Below, piece after piece: positions 44,086-55,600 of a stretch of DNA of 64,000 nt. Positions within the stretch are counted from its first letter, which is position 1; each line of letters begins with the position of its first letter. The stretch comes from Sipunculus nudus (Eukaryota > Annelida > Sipuncula > Golfingiida > Sipunculidae). A program made the translations under genes and the position numbers. Below the pieces are notes generated by a model. That model searched no databases. It was not told where the DNA came from and was given only the letters and a program-made list of their open reading frames with translations. The stretch lies in the NCBI GenBank assembly GCA_026874595.1, contig CM049313.1, positions 62,498,659-62,562,658 of the forward strand. Direction: 5' to 3'.

Positions 44086-44250
44086 AGGATCGGTATACAC
44101 AGAAAAGTCGGTTCACTGATGATAGGAAGGGAACCCACGATCTTTCGATCTCCGGTCGGTGGCCTTACCACCTGTCTACGCCAGATTCCCTTCCCCTCTG
44201 TGTATTTGCACACTTTTATAGAAACCAGCGAAGTGACGTCACGGTAGAGA
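44086..44250 (-). mobile_element. tRNA-derived SINE, copy 1
   Basis: On the minus strand, ATCTGGCGTAGACAGGTGGT (A-box region) is followed by GGCCACCGACCGGAG and a degraded T-arm GATCGTGGGTTCCC. GTGACGTCAC and CACACTTTTATAG lie on its plus-strand right side. Second copy at 44391-44545. Confidence 0.7.
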
Positions 44251-44390
44251 CGTCATGGTCTCACCCGCTAACGTGTCGGCACGGCGACTTTGCATGCAGC
44301 AGAGAGAACTAATGGCCTAATATGGTGTGCTGCATATATTATAAATGATGTATGAATAGCCATGCTGGTTCATTGTTTAAAGATGGAAAT

Positions 44391-44545
44391 GGTATACACA
44401 GAAAAGCCGGTTCACTCACGGTGGGAATCGAACCCACGATCTTCCGATTCCCGGTCGGTGGCCTTACCACTTGGTTACGCCAGATTCCCTTCCCCTACCG
44501 TGACGTCACTTCGCTGGTCCTATAAAGTGTGCAAAAATGAGGGGG
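44391..44545 (-). mobile_element. tRNA-derived SINE, copy 2
   Basis: On the minus strand: ATCTGGCGTAACCAAGTGGT (A box), GGCCACCGACCGGGAATCGG (anticodon-like arm), GTGGGTTCGATTCCCAC (T-arm with B box), then CCGGCTTTTCTGTGTATACC. Better preserved than copy 1. The adjoining GTGACGTCAC-containing segment is inverted relative to copy 1. Confidence 0.75.
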
Positions 44546-44989
44546 GGGGGGGGACTTTGATGCGTATACAGGTGTACGCGGAGGTATGTGCTCCGGGACT
44601 GCTTTCTAAATACCTCATGCCTACGTGAATGATCATCACGTATAATATGTATGGTCGTGGGAAAGGCCAATTAGATAATTACAGGTTCTTGGATATCAAC
44701 GGAATGACACATCACAAAACATAGTGATTTATCACAACCACACAAGGACTTGAGTGAGAAATTACTTAGAAGTCTGACCTTGACTTTTTCCTTGTAAAAT
44801 GACTAAATTTGTTCACCGATGACACCGATGGTTTCATGAAATGTTTTTTGTGTATTATTCAGTTAAAATGAGGAACGTATGAGTGATCAAGATCCACTTC
44901 ACAGCTGATGACTTTGTTCTCGATAGGTCTTATATATCATCTCTGTCACTTAACACTCCATGTGACTGTGAAGCATGGATTTAGTGAAA

Positions 44990-45890
44990 AAGGGAAAATA
45001 GAGTGAGATGTGTTGCATATTAGCGTGGATGTCTGCCACGTAAACATGATTGAAGGTGGCGCCACCTGTCATTTGAACGAGGAAACTATCCAAGATGAAT
45101 ACACATAAAAAAATTCAGGTGGACAAGTCAAACCAGTGATGAGATATGACTGATATTTACCCTAGGCAGATGAACAGATGGACATCACGCAAATATGGTG
45201 TTAGGTTGGGCCACCAAATTTGTTAAAGCTGAAGAAATATGTAAGATCTATGGTCATGCGAAATAACAGGCGTGTATACGTATTTATAGGTGGTGCCACC
45301 TGCCAACTCACCGTAAATCTATCCCAGATGTATACACGTGCAAAATTTCAGGCTGATACGTCAAATCATTCCTTAGATATTAACATGGATGTCAGGCGGT
45401 AGCATTGAATTTTAGTCGGATAAGTCAAACCACCCCCGAAATCTGACTGATTTTTATTTTAAACAGATAAATAGATGTACACCATGGAAACATATTTGCA
45501 TGTGGCGCCACCAGTTTTGTGTATGATGAAGAGCTATGTATAATCTTTACACATGCGCAATTTTAGGCGGATAAGTCTAACCAATCCTGATATATTAACA
45601 TGATGCAGCGTTAACTTGATTGTAGATGGCGATGGCGCCACTTATCATGTAAACGAGAAACCTATCCATGAAGTCTATACTTAAAAAAATTCGGGCGTAT
45701 AGATCCAACCACTGCAGAGATATGAGTGTTTTTAACCCAAGAAAGAAGAACAGATGAACGCTGTGCAAAAATCGATGTAGATGACACCACCAATTTAGTG
45801 TATGATGTCAATCTTTCTAAGAGCTATATCCATGCAGCATTTCAGGCGTTTAACTTTTTTTTAGGTTTAAAGTTATAATAGTTATAATCA
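44990..45890. repeat. Degenerate tandem array with GGTGGCGCCACC cores
   Basis: Alternating units have cores near 45055 (GGTGGCGCCACC), 45207, 45291, 45503, 45630 and 45780, followed by phrases such as AACTATCCAAGATGAATACA and TTTCAGGCGGATAAGTCAAA. The spacing is irregular, with a roughly 280-300 bp double unit. Non-coding. Confidence 0.75.
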
Positions 45891-47460
45891 GTGGCGACAG
45901 TTTATCTTCCGGGGGGGGGGGATCGCACACACACAAATATATATAAACCAGGTTTAGATATAATATTTCACAGAAAAACTTATTAATTGAATCAAAGTCT
46001 ATAATTATTATTAATAATTTATTTCAATGACAATATAAAAAATATTCTCTCTATAGCGGGGGGGGGGAGGGTGATTACATTAAATATCTCCCTTTGCCAA
46101 AATGTTGGGGATACATACCCCCCCCCCCCCCCTCCATTTTGACGCCATTGGTTAAATTACTGCGAGGGCTGGTTGAGCCTGTTTACAATTTCCATATAAC
46201 CAAGAATAAACATTGAAGATGAAATAAAGTTTTTTGTGCAAAAGCCATAGACAAGAATTATTAACCTTTAATTTCAACTCATATTATATGCTTTGTCAAA
46301 TGAGTTGAATTCGCCGGTCATGTTGTTATGGAACCGGTCTCACTTTTAAAATACTTGCTTAGCTGATAACATACATCTGCAAAATTCCATTTAGGTTTCG
46401 GACGACGTGACAAAGCCACAGCACACGTTTTCTCATTTATATTACGTTGTTCCCCGGGCCTGGTGATTTCCCTACCTGCGGGCCATGGTTGTTTATCTAT
46501 CCGCAGTGCTGGGTAATAACACAATTAAAGGAACGCTCAAAAGGCGTAACCGTTTGTGAAAGAAATATGGCAGTGGGGCACTGCCACCTTATGCCTGCAG
46601 AGCACTCATCTGGGGCGGGGACGTACTTAGCTGTGACAACCAGACTCAGTATAGGCAGTCGGATAATTGGGCTGGTAAGCCTATTCGAGTCCTGATACAA
46701 ATAATATCGAGGAATGTATCGCGGTGGTCTTGCTTGGGGTTGCATTCATATTGTGGTAAACGGCCGATAGTATCAATATTATGCTAAGAATGATAAATTA
46801 ACACAGTAGTATACATGTGAGCTCACAACCCAAACTGAAACACCGTCTCCATGGACACGGGTCATATATCCTGTATCGCCTGTAAGCTGACTGCGTCCTG
46901 TAACCCGTTCGAGCCTTGCTTGTGTTCATACGGTCATAAATTCAACAAACATGCCGAGGAGTTTACCAATGTGCTGGATTAAAACGGAACATTTCTCGCT
47001 CATGTATGGAAAATTAGAAAGTACACAAAAATGATAATGATTGGTCTGGTTTATGTTGATTGACAGCGTACCTGTAGGCCATGAAGCGTTATCAGAATTT
47101 ATGAAAATATTTGCATCATCACAAGGCCTTAAAATGCGTTCCTCAGATCAGATATAAAGACACTCTGGCGCCTGTAATCAGGTCGTAATGACAGGGGTCA
47201 GTATAACGCCAGGACGCACTATGAAACAGTGTTTCCGCCCTCCGGCTGAGATTCACGATCTAGACATGCCCATGACATGTCTGACATGAGGTTATATCTA
47301 CAGGTAGTACTGCCTCTGTTGAACTACTTTCTGCGATCCAAAATTTCTTCTCCAGTTTTCTTGAGATAAGTCAGTAATTAAGAACACCCTGTAGCCTTCA
47401 GTAATATAAGACTCCTTGTTTTATTTCTCTCAGTTTCTCGAATAGCTCATGAGTGTGTTA
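45891..47460. other. Intergenic stretch with G/C homopolymers, no gene seen
   Basis: Poly-G or poly-C runs at about 45911, 46059 and 46119. No exon or RNA gene could be supported in the remainder. Confidence 0.4.
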
Positions 47461-47461
47461 G

Positions 47462-47545
47462 ACTCACGCTCTATTATAGTACCGCTGCTCTAGGTCAATC
47501 ACTATGCTTGGCTGAGGGCCATAATAGAGCAGGGTACCAGTCTAA
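47462..47545. repeat. Imperfect hairpin
   Basis: TTAGACTCACGCTCTATTAT near 47460 is inverted by CATAATAGAGCAGGGTACCA near 47519, with further pairing outward to AGTCTAA. ATGAGTGTGT flanks both sides, near 47449 and 47544. Confidence 0.6.
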
Positions 47546-47989
47546 TGAGTGTGTGATCAATTAATGTGTATTGCTATTATGCGCACTCACTAAAACCCGG
47601 ATGTCACAGGTCGTATGTGGGAATTACGGGTATAACGCAAATTCATATAACAGACCCTTATATTTAAATGCCAAAAGCATATAGAGGATTTAAAACCGGG
47701 TATCTACAATAATTAGTGAAGGATTTCGAGGCGCCAAAAAAATATTACAAAGTTGATATTCTGTGTGTAAATGACAGCAAAAATGCACCAGAATGAAAAA
47801 GTATATACATACATTTTTTTTAATTTTCCACACCGTATATTTGCTGATTGAACGGTTTATCTGGGTTTTCAGTCCTCTGTTTGTCTCGATTTTCATTGAC
47901 CCTTCTCTGATTTTATGACCTCTCTGCCCCCTGACAACACAGAAGATACTTCGATTAAGCCAAGATGACCCAAAGCCGTATCTCAATAC

Positions 47990-48417
47990 TGTTACGAAGA
48001 CAAATTATTCATGGGAAAATATCGGGCCGATCCCGGATTCGAACACTCTTCGGTGGCGCACAAGTCCGGCCTACCAACCGCTTTGCTAGCAAAGCAAGCT
48101 TCACTAGCGAGACAGTTCGGTCTGTTCTTTTGTAACCCCGTAACACACCCCCTCTTAAGTGCGTTCTGCCATCAGAACAAGACTAATTACCCTGGAGTCA
48201 CATTTGGTGAGCTTATTCCCTGGGCCACAAAGTTACCGTCAAGTAGGACGAGACCCCATTATGTTACGAAGATAAATTAATTCAAGGGAAAATACTGGCC
48301 AGATCCCGGATTCGAACCCTTGTCGGTGGCGCACAAGTCCGGCGTACCAACAGCTTCGCTAGCAAAGCAACCTTCACTAGCGAGACAGCTGGTCCGCTTT
48401 TTTGTCAACCCGTAACA
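47990..48417 (-). mobile_element. Pair of 156 bp TGTTACG...CGTAACA direct repeats with tRNA-like cores
   Basis: Two units, 47990-48145 and 48262-48417, are both 156 bp, start TGTTACGAAGA and end CCCGTAACA or ACCCGTAACA. Each contains, on the minus strand, GCTTTGCTAGC (or GCTTTGCTAGCGAAGC), GGTAC or TTGGTACGCCGGACTTG and GGTTCGAATCCGGGATC, which look like the A box, anticodon arm and B box of a tRNA. A 116 bp spacer separates them. This could be a TRIM-like element with tRNA-bearing terminal repeats, or two tandem SINE-like insertions. Confidence 0.6.
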
Positions 48418-48960
48418 ATATAATAATATAATAATATTTATTGTGGTTCAAGGCCTCTTGTTCATAATACAATCTGCAACCAACGGTACATTGCAATACA
48501 GTGTTCCTGTTATGATTTTACATGGCACATTTCAAAGAACAAATTTTTCTTCTTTTTTATATATATCTAAGCATCTATACCACCCTATTGGTAGAATAAC
48601 AATTTCAACATATCATATATGCAACATATCATATTGACATTTTATAGTCTGTGCTGTTACGATTACTATTTGGCCTCTGAATTATATTCCCTTATTTTGC
48701 TTGCCTTCATAAGATAAATTGCTTATTTCTTTACTACACCCTCTCTTTTTCCAATATTGTCCTGGCAAATATTGTTCTCTGATATCCTGATACTGTTTAC
48801 ATTTCATCAGGAAATGCCATTCATCTTTTATTATACCATTTGTTTCACAATATCTACATACTCTCTCTTGTAACATCTCACCATTATATCTGCCCTCCTC
48901 TACTCTTAATTACACAACTAAATCTAGTAAGCAGCATTCTAATAAACTTTGATTTAATAA
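48418..48960 (-). mobile_element. LINE 3' fragment (reverse-transcriptase C-terminal zinc domain and tail)
   Basis: On the minus strand, RMLLTRFS, then after a frame change RVEEGRYNGEMLQERV, CRYCETNGIIKDEWHFLMKC and YQDIREQYLPGQYWKKR form the C-X2-C...H...C region that follows the reverse transcriptase in many animal non-LTR elements. It ends near 48682 and is followed by a 3' untranslated tail to ACAATAAATATTATTATATT near 48424. The 5' part is missing and the frame is disrupted, so it is a dead fragment. Confidence 0.7.
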
Positions 48961-49028
48961 TACTAATATAGTATCCTAATGTTTCACTTGTTTTATATTC
49001 TCTATATACCATTTTTACCTGATTTTCT

Positions 49029-49056
<28 letters not shown>
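49029..49056. repeat. (TA)n-(GT)n microsatellite
   Basis: TA run followed directly by GT repeats. Confidence 0.9.
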
Positions 49057-49068
<12 letters not shown>

Positions 49069-49209
49069 CTGTGTGTGTCTGTGTGTATATTTACCCTTTT
49101 TAAATTCATAATTGGCAGAGATCATACGGATACGGTTTTATATATTTTTCAGCAGACAAATCCTGCCAATGTATGGTTTCAGTTAGCCAGCAGTGAAGAC
49201 GTCATTATA

Positions 49210-49524
49210 TTACATCATATTTTTCTCAGGTGTCATTTCTATATTTTCTGGTTGATAGCCCGGATTTACGGCTCCGCCCATTTCACCACTCCGCCCTCCT
49301 TTGTGGTACGCCAGAATTGCATCTTTTCTTTCTTTCATCAACCGCTTTTGCTCCTTGAATTTAAGTTTATCTTCCTCTGTCGGATAATAACCCCATGCTA
49401 GGATCTCTTGGAGGGTAGTCGGGAGAACTCGACCCTTGGTCTCGGGGCCAAGCAGTGACGTGAAGACACCTATGAACGCCAAGGCCGCAAAAACAGCATT
49501 TGGCAGGTAGGCGCTGGACCGTGA
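49210..49524 (-). CDS. Gene B exon 11 and stop
   Basis: 315 bp, four codons longer than in gene A; acceptor TCTATAG. Encodes LLGPETKGRVLPTTLQEIL and a charged tail, then TAA. Confidence 0.89.
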   Translation of the reverse strand, partial: SRSSAYLPNAVFAALAFIGVFTSLLGPETKGRVLPTTLQEILAWGYYPTEEDKLKFKEQKRLMKERKDAILAYHKGGRSGEMGGAVNPGYQPENIEMTPEKNMM

Positions 49525-50301
49525 CTATAGAAATAGATTAAAATAAAAAAAGGGATGTAGGCACTGGCCAGGACTAAGGAATAAATTAAAATGAAATCGG
49601 AATGTATGCGCTGGCCGAAAATATAAAAATCCATTAAAATGTAGGCAATTATTGGAATAATTTATTCTGTCGCACCAATTGAAATAAGATGCGGATATTA
49701 CCATAAAATATATATACACGTTTTTTAAATGTTTTAAGTAAGCCCGATAAAAGGATTATCAATAAGCACGTTATGTTTATTGTCCTTACTTAATACCAAA
49801 AAAAATCAATGTGGTACAATGCTATCACCCTATATAATGCTTGAAATACAATGTATCAACAACCACACATACATAAAAAAATAAGTAAAACTGATATGGT
49901 AATTAAATGTGATGATGCAGTCATTTTAGGGTATTAAGTAAGAGATTCAAATAGATGATCAAAGTTGAGAGAAACCATAAAATAATCTAACCATTGTAAC
50001 TGCAAGTGGTGCTATGAAGGTTCCAACAAATCCAATTCCGGCCAATGCTCCTACACCAGCACTCCTACATGAAAAATATGTAAAATATATGAACGACAAT
50101 TACTCAAGAGTTAAAGTGGTGACGTCTATTAAGGAAAGATAATCCTAGGCCTGAAAACGCCTATCCCACTGTTCATTTTGATTTTTATCCACGTGTTTAT
50201 AACTTGTGGAGGGCCGCCAAAATAACCCAAACAAGGAGTCCTTCAAAGTTGAATAAAATTATAATTATTATTATTAAAATTATTATTATTATTATCATAA
50301 C

Positions 50302-50343
<42 letters not shown>

Positions 50344-51250
50344 GATTATTATTATCATTATTCATAATAATTATTAAAATATCAATTAATAATTATTATT
50401 CATAATGGCCATGGAGGTATGCTAATACTTCACTTAACCTGACTTGAAATACCAATAGATACAAGTCATTAACCCTTTCAAAAGTCAATTATAGGTCCAC
50501 CCAACCTTGGAACTACTTAAAATGTGTGGTTTCCTTTCTATATGTCTGTCTGGCGTGCTGTTTGTTTGTCTTAACTGTATATATGCCTGTTTCATTATCT
50601 GTATATATGCATACAATTTATATTCCCTTTTCAACTTCTTTACGTTTGTGTGATTCCTTATATATGTGTAACTAGTTGTGGCAGGCATCGCTTTTAAAAT
50701 TAGATTCGATAACTTAAAGATCAGGAATGACCGATGATCGATAATTAATCAATTATATTATGTATGATATATAATACCGTAAAATATGCAATATTCAATA
50801 TAACACTCAAATATTGACCGAGTAAATTCAGTCTAACTTGTACATGACGCTGAAAAGTCAAGGTCAGGTTGGTCACACATTCGGGTGCTTTTCAATGTAC
50901 GCGTTTTGCGAGCGTTTGCCGCGCGGCTGCCTGCCGTGCGGCGTAAATCCAACCAGTTAAAAAGTTGTGCTATTTCCATGTATGCGATTGCCGCGCGACA
51001 AACGTCAGTTTTTTATTCCAAATAAATAAATATATGCATATACGTTGATAAAGACTCTGCCAAAGGACGTCTGAAAAGTCCTCGCGTGTTTCATTCTATG
51101 TTCATTTTATCAGGTCACAAGGTTCTGAATGAAAGGATTCCTTAAGGTAACTGTTCTTGTGTGGTCCGTTTAGGAAGAATGGATAGTGACGATTGGTGCC
51201 GACTTTCCCCGCACATAACGACCCATAAACCCCTTGTAGGATTTGGACCG

Positions 51251-51295
<45 letters not shown>

Positions 51296-52544
51296 CATAT
51301 TGTTACAGGTGCTCTTTTATTGTGTGACACGGGCGTACCTCGTGTTGTTGTTACATTTTATGTTTAATCCGTACTGGTTGAACTCTCGTTGTCATGTGAG
51401 CCTTTGGTTTTCACGCCTGGTCGTGGGTCACGTGATGAGCCTGGTATGTGTAGAGACACACGGGTATGTCTTTCTAGATAATTCTTGAAACGCGTGTTAT
51501 GCAAGAACTTATAGACTGTTCGAGAAGTGGAAAATTCCCGGCTTGGGGTGTGAAGGTATATAAAGGGGCTGTTTTTTAGAACCAAAGGGCAGACAGCAGA
51601 GCAGATACCAGCGGACGCAGAACCGTGTGTCAGATTCTAAGACCTTATCCGACAAATGCGGCAATTAAACATTTTCAAAGATTTTCTCCTGGATTTTATA
51701 CATTTGGACTTCAGTTTACTTTCTGTGTTGTTGCAAGATCTTTCCACTGGACTGTTATTCTCCGAGAGTTTACATTCAAAGGACTTATCATGGTGACGGT
51801 GTTGGTATCGAGGTACTGTACCATTATCGTTCTGTGTAATTGTATTGACTTGTTGCTGTAACGCTGTTTTACTGTTTAATTGTATTGATTTAGTGTATTG
51901 TATTGTTAGGGTTGTTTTAGGAATAAATTTTGGTTATATTTTAACTTAAAACCTCTGACTTCTTTATTCATTCCCCTAGACATTCCACGCTGCCTAGTGT
52001 TACAGAATCTGATTTTTTTCCATTACAACATTTGTGTTCATCACGCATACGTGATCTGTTTATATAAGGTTCCGTAACAACATACATACATGTGTATATG
52101 CATTTACAAGCACATGTTAGAGCGAATGGTGAATAGGTAAACCGAGGTTCATAATGATATGGATAATGTATCAAGATGAGAGAGGATTGTAACCGATAAA
52201 TTAAATGTTTAAAGCAACGGAGGATGTGAACACCTTATATCACCTGATGTTAGTGGGGAAAATTTCTTGAGCATACACCAGCACAGTGCACCAAGCCGCC
52301 GATGCTAAAAACTTCCCGATGCAACTCAGAACTGTCACCAGTAGGGCCGGGTCAACCGCGTTTGCAACTAATTCTGAAAGTAATTAACACTTTTTTGTTA
52401 CAATTAATAATTCATACTTATGTGACATAATTCATATGCTATTCTTAGGCTTGCTCACACATTTCCTTATATAATTTGAAACCGTTTCTGTTTTTAGCTT
52501 AGCATTAACGTTATCTTTGAATTTTTCAGAAAGAAATATTTGGT

Positions 52545-52589
<45 letters not shown>

Positions 52590-52600
52590 TTAATAAATGA

Positions 52601-52643
<43 letters not shown>

Positions 52644-55600
52644 AAGGATTATTACATACAGCACCCAAACAAACTATGATGCTCTAATACTAGGTTAGAC
52701 AGCAGCCTAAACTAAAAGTAAGCGGTTTAATTCCAAACTCGTCATAAATAAAAAGCCAGGCCTGCAAAAAAAAATGAAACATGGGAATGAGTGGTTCACC
52801 AACATACCTGGTTTAGCGGTAAACAATGATGAAAGAGCTAAAAATATAGCTATCCCCAGGTTCAATAGACAGCAAGGGATTCTTCTACCGATACTGAAAA
52901 CAAAATTAATTCTGGTATGAAAGAATAAAAAGTGTACAGATACAGAATTTATTTGTATCGTTTTATAAACTAACGTGTAACTTAATTATGCAACCGGCTT
53001 TCTAATTTGGCTGTCCAACTTAGGCGACTCTACAGGCGACCACCCGGCAACCATGAGGCGACAGCCTGGTCGCCTGTAGAGTCGCCTAAGTGAGGCAGCC
53101 CCATTAGAATCCTTTGGTATCCAATGGAATACCTGAGTACAGATCTCTAAACATGCAAATCGGATATAACTCCTACTGAGAAAAAAATCTCCTGTTCTCC
53201 TAAACAGCTAAACTACTGATTTGACAGTTAATATATGTAATTACAGATGTTTCCGAATCCTCTCATATGATGAAGAGATCTATTAAATATATAAGTATAA
53301 CTGAGTCCGAGACCACAGGGTCTATATTGATTTAGCTGGCTATTCTTTCTCGTTCCGCTAGTCCAGGCAGTGTATACTACATAAATTAATTATTACGAAA
53401 TTCTTCCCTCAGATTGCGACAAGCCAAACAAGGAAACTAAAAATGAGGGTATATATTTACTTAATTTGAGGGCATTACAGCGCTTGTATTAGACCAAGGG
53501 TGGCGATTTTCTTCAGTCACATGACCGACGAGAAATTGAAACAAAGAAATGGGTCAGGCGTCAAATTAATCATATTAGGCGATTACAAGGGTATATAGGG
53601 CGCCTATACCGTTGCGTGGATATCTTTAGTTTTAACAACTTTGCCCCGGCGACAAGATCGACCCTACACTAATTACTTAAAGGGTGACCACTGGGCTTTT
53701 CAAAGCACCCGACTTCTGGATCTTGATCGGAGAAACGGCGCTCTACGGTATATGAAATATATATATACATAATTTTTTTTTAATGTCAGATAATATATAC
53801 GCAAGATATTTCATTGTAAAATATATTCGATGTATACCCTACTTTGTTACACATGAAATACGAAATATATATATAATTTTTACTTACAAGTATAAACAAA
53901 ACATAGCGAGGAATGTCCCGGGAATCTCAAGAGCCGAGAGGATGAAGAAGGAGAGGAAGAAGTCTCCGGGAAGAGACTGAGCAAGGAGCGACATCCCGAA
54001 GATGATGAGCTGAGTCAGGAACCTAAAAAATATCAAGAACAAGAATCAGTGAGTGACGGATCTCCAGGGTAGAGATGACAAAGACTGATAAGAAGACGTT
54101 TTACCTTAGAGGCGGAGATATTAGAGGCACCGCTAAGATAATTATATGAATAACGAACCTATAAAAAACGGTTTCCAGGGTGTTAAATATTAAGAAGGAT
54201 ACGGAGTAGTAGGGCAGGTTAATTTTATCAACCAGCTGACCGTCGTGACAGGTTAGAAATTTAGCCACTGTCTAAATCTGACTTTGCCTCGCTGGGATAT
54301 TCATTCTAGTTATTAACCTCGGCTCCCTGGAGAGCATACAGCCGAAGGAGCGGTAACAGGCGCTAGAAGGTAATTCGTTCTACATTTGTCTGCCGCTCAT
54401 GAAAACTACCAATTCACTCCTGCTTCGTAGTAAGTAGTAGTAAAAAAAGTATTAAAGGTATTTAAAGGTATGTAATGTCTGTTTACTTGTACTTGTATAT
54501 ATGTCTATGGGTTGGGTCGGAAAAGGGATTTCTCGACTAACATATCTGTATTTGTTTGAAACCTTTCGCTGTATGATTTTCTTGAGTCATTTATAAACAT
54601 AAAATATGTCGCACTTTGCTGAAATACCTAAGCCATGCTTTTATCATTTATTCATGTCCCACCATATATTTTCGTATGTATTGAAATATTTGTTTTATAA
54701 AATGAAGTTTGCGAAAAACTTACAGTTCATAACACACCACCATGAAGAAGACCAGGGTCTTGCGCGTGCGCAGGTAGGTACAGAGAGACACGTGCTTCGA
54801 GCCAGACGCAACCTCTGGTGGCTCCATCTAAAATAAAGTTAAATATATAATGATATTTAATTTCAGGTAATATCAAGGTAATAGGTATAATGGTTGTATT
54901 TCTGAATAAAATTGAGAAGTGGGCGGGGGGGGGGGGGGTCCAGGGGATCCGGATCACCCCACCCGATCAGCCATCGCAACCTTTTTATAAGATTCATACA
55001 ATTGGCCTGGACCCCCCCCCCCCTTCCCTTTTCCAGATCTCTGAATTTTTATTAGGTTTTGTGATCAGTCTTCCTGCATGGGTTGGGTCCAACCTATTCT
55101 TGTATTCGCCCCTACTCTAGTGAGATACTTACACAACACGAGAATAAGATTTGAAAACCATGGTGGAGCACAGAACACGCTCAGCATTATTCACTGCAAT
55201 CGTCCCACACATGCTTTCATGTAACCGTTCTGTAACCGTGTAACCTGTTCTGGCATATAGCCAAGAATCAGACCAATGAGAGCTTGTCTCCTAGTTTAAG
55301 CAAACCAATGAGATTCGGTGTCGCATGTTCAATAAATTGGGCTAGATGGACAATGCAATGCCACGCTTTCAGTGTTCCGATTACAATTCTGTGCTCTGTG
55401 CGCACCCTTGTGTTCCAGCCCAGAGAAACTTTCTATAGAAAGCAGCGGTTACACGAAAGGAGATCTGGGATGGCTGCAGTGTAAAACCGCTGCGGGAGTG
55501 GCGTAACCACAAAATGACACAACTGGGGTAGCGCATCTTGTAAATTTTATCCCGAAGCTCGGCGTGATTGACTCATTGGCACTTCGGTGGACTAATTCAC

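Noticed and set aside
44362-44628. 88-codon ORF with a plausible-looking middle
   Set aside because: It is the antisense translation of a tRNA-derived SINE, a common false gene call.
48979-49401. 140-codon plus-strand ORF
   Set aside because: Starts in a TA/GT microsatellite and ends antisense to the last exon of gene B.
50268-50343. CRISPR-like short repeats
   Set aside because: Simple ATT microsatellite without spacers; eukaryotic context.
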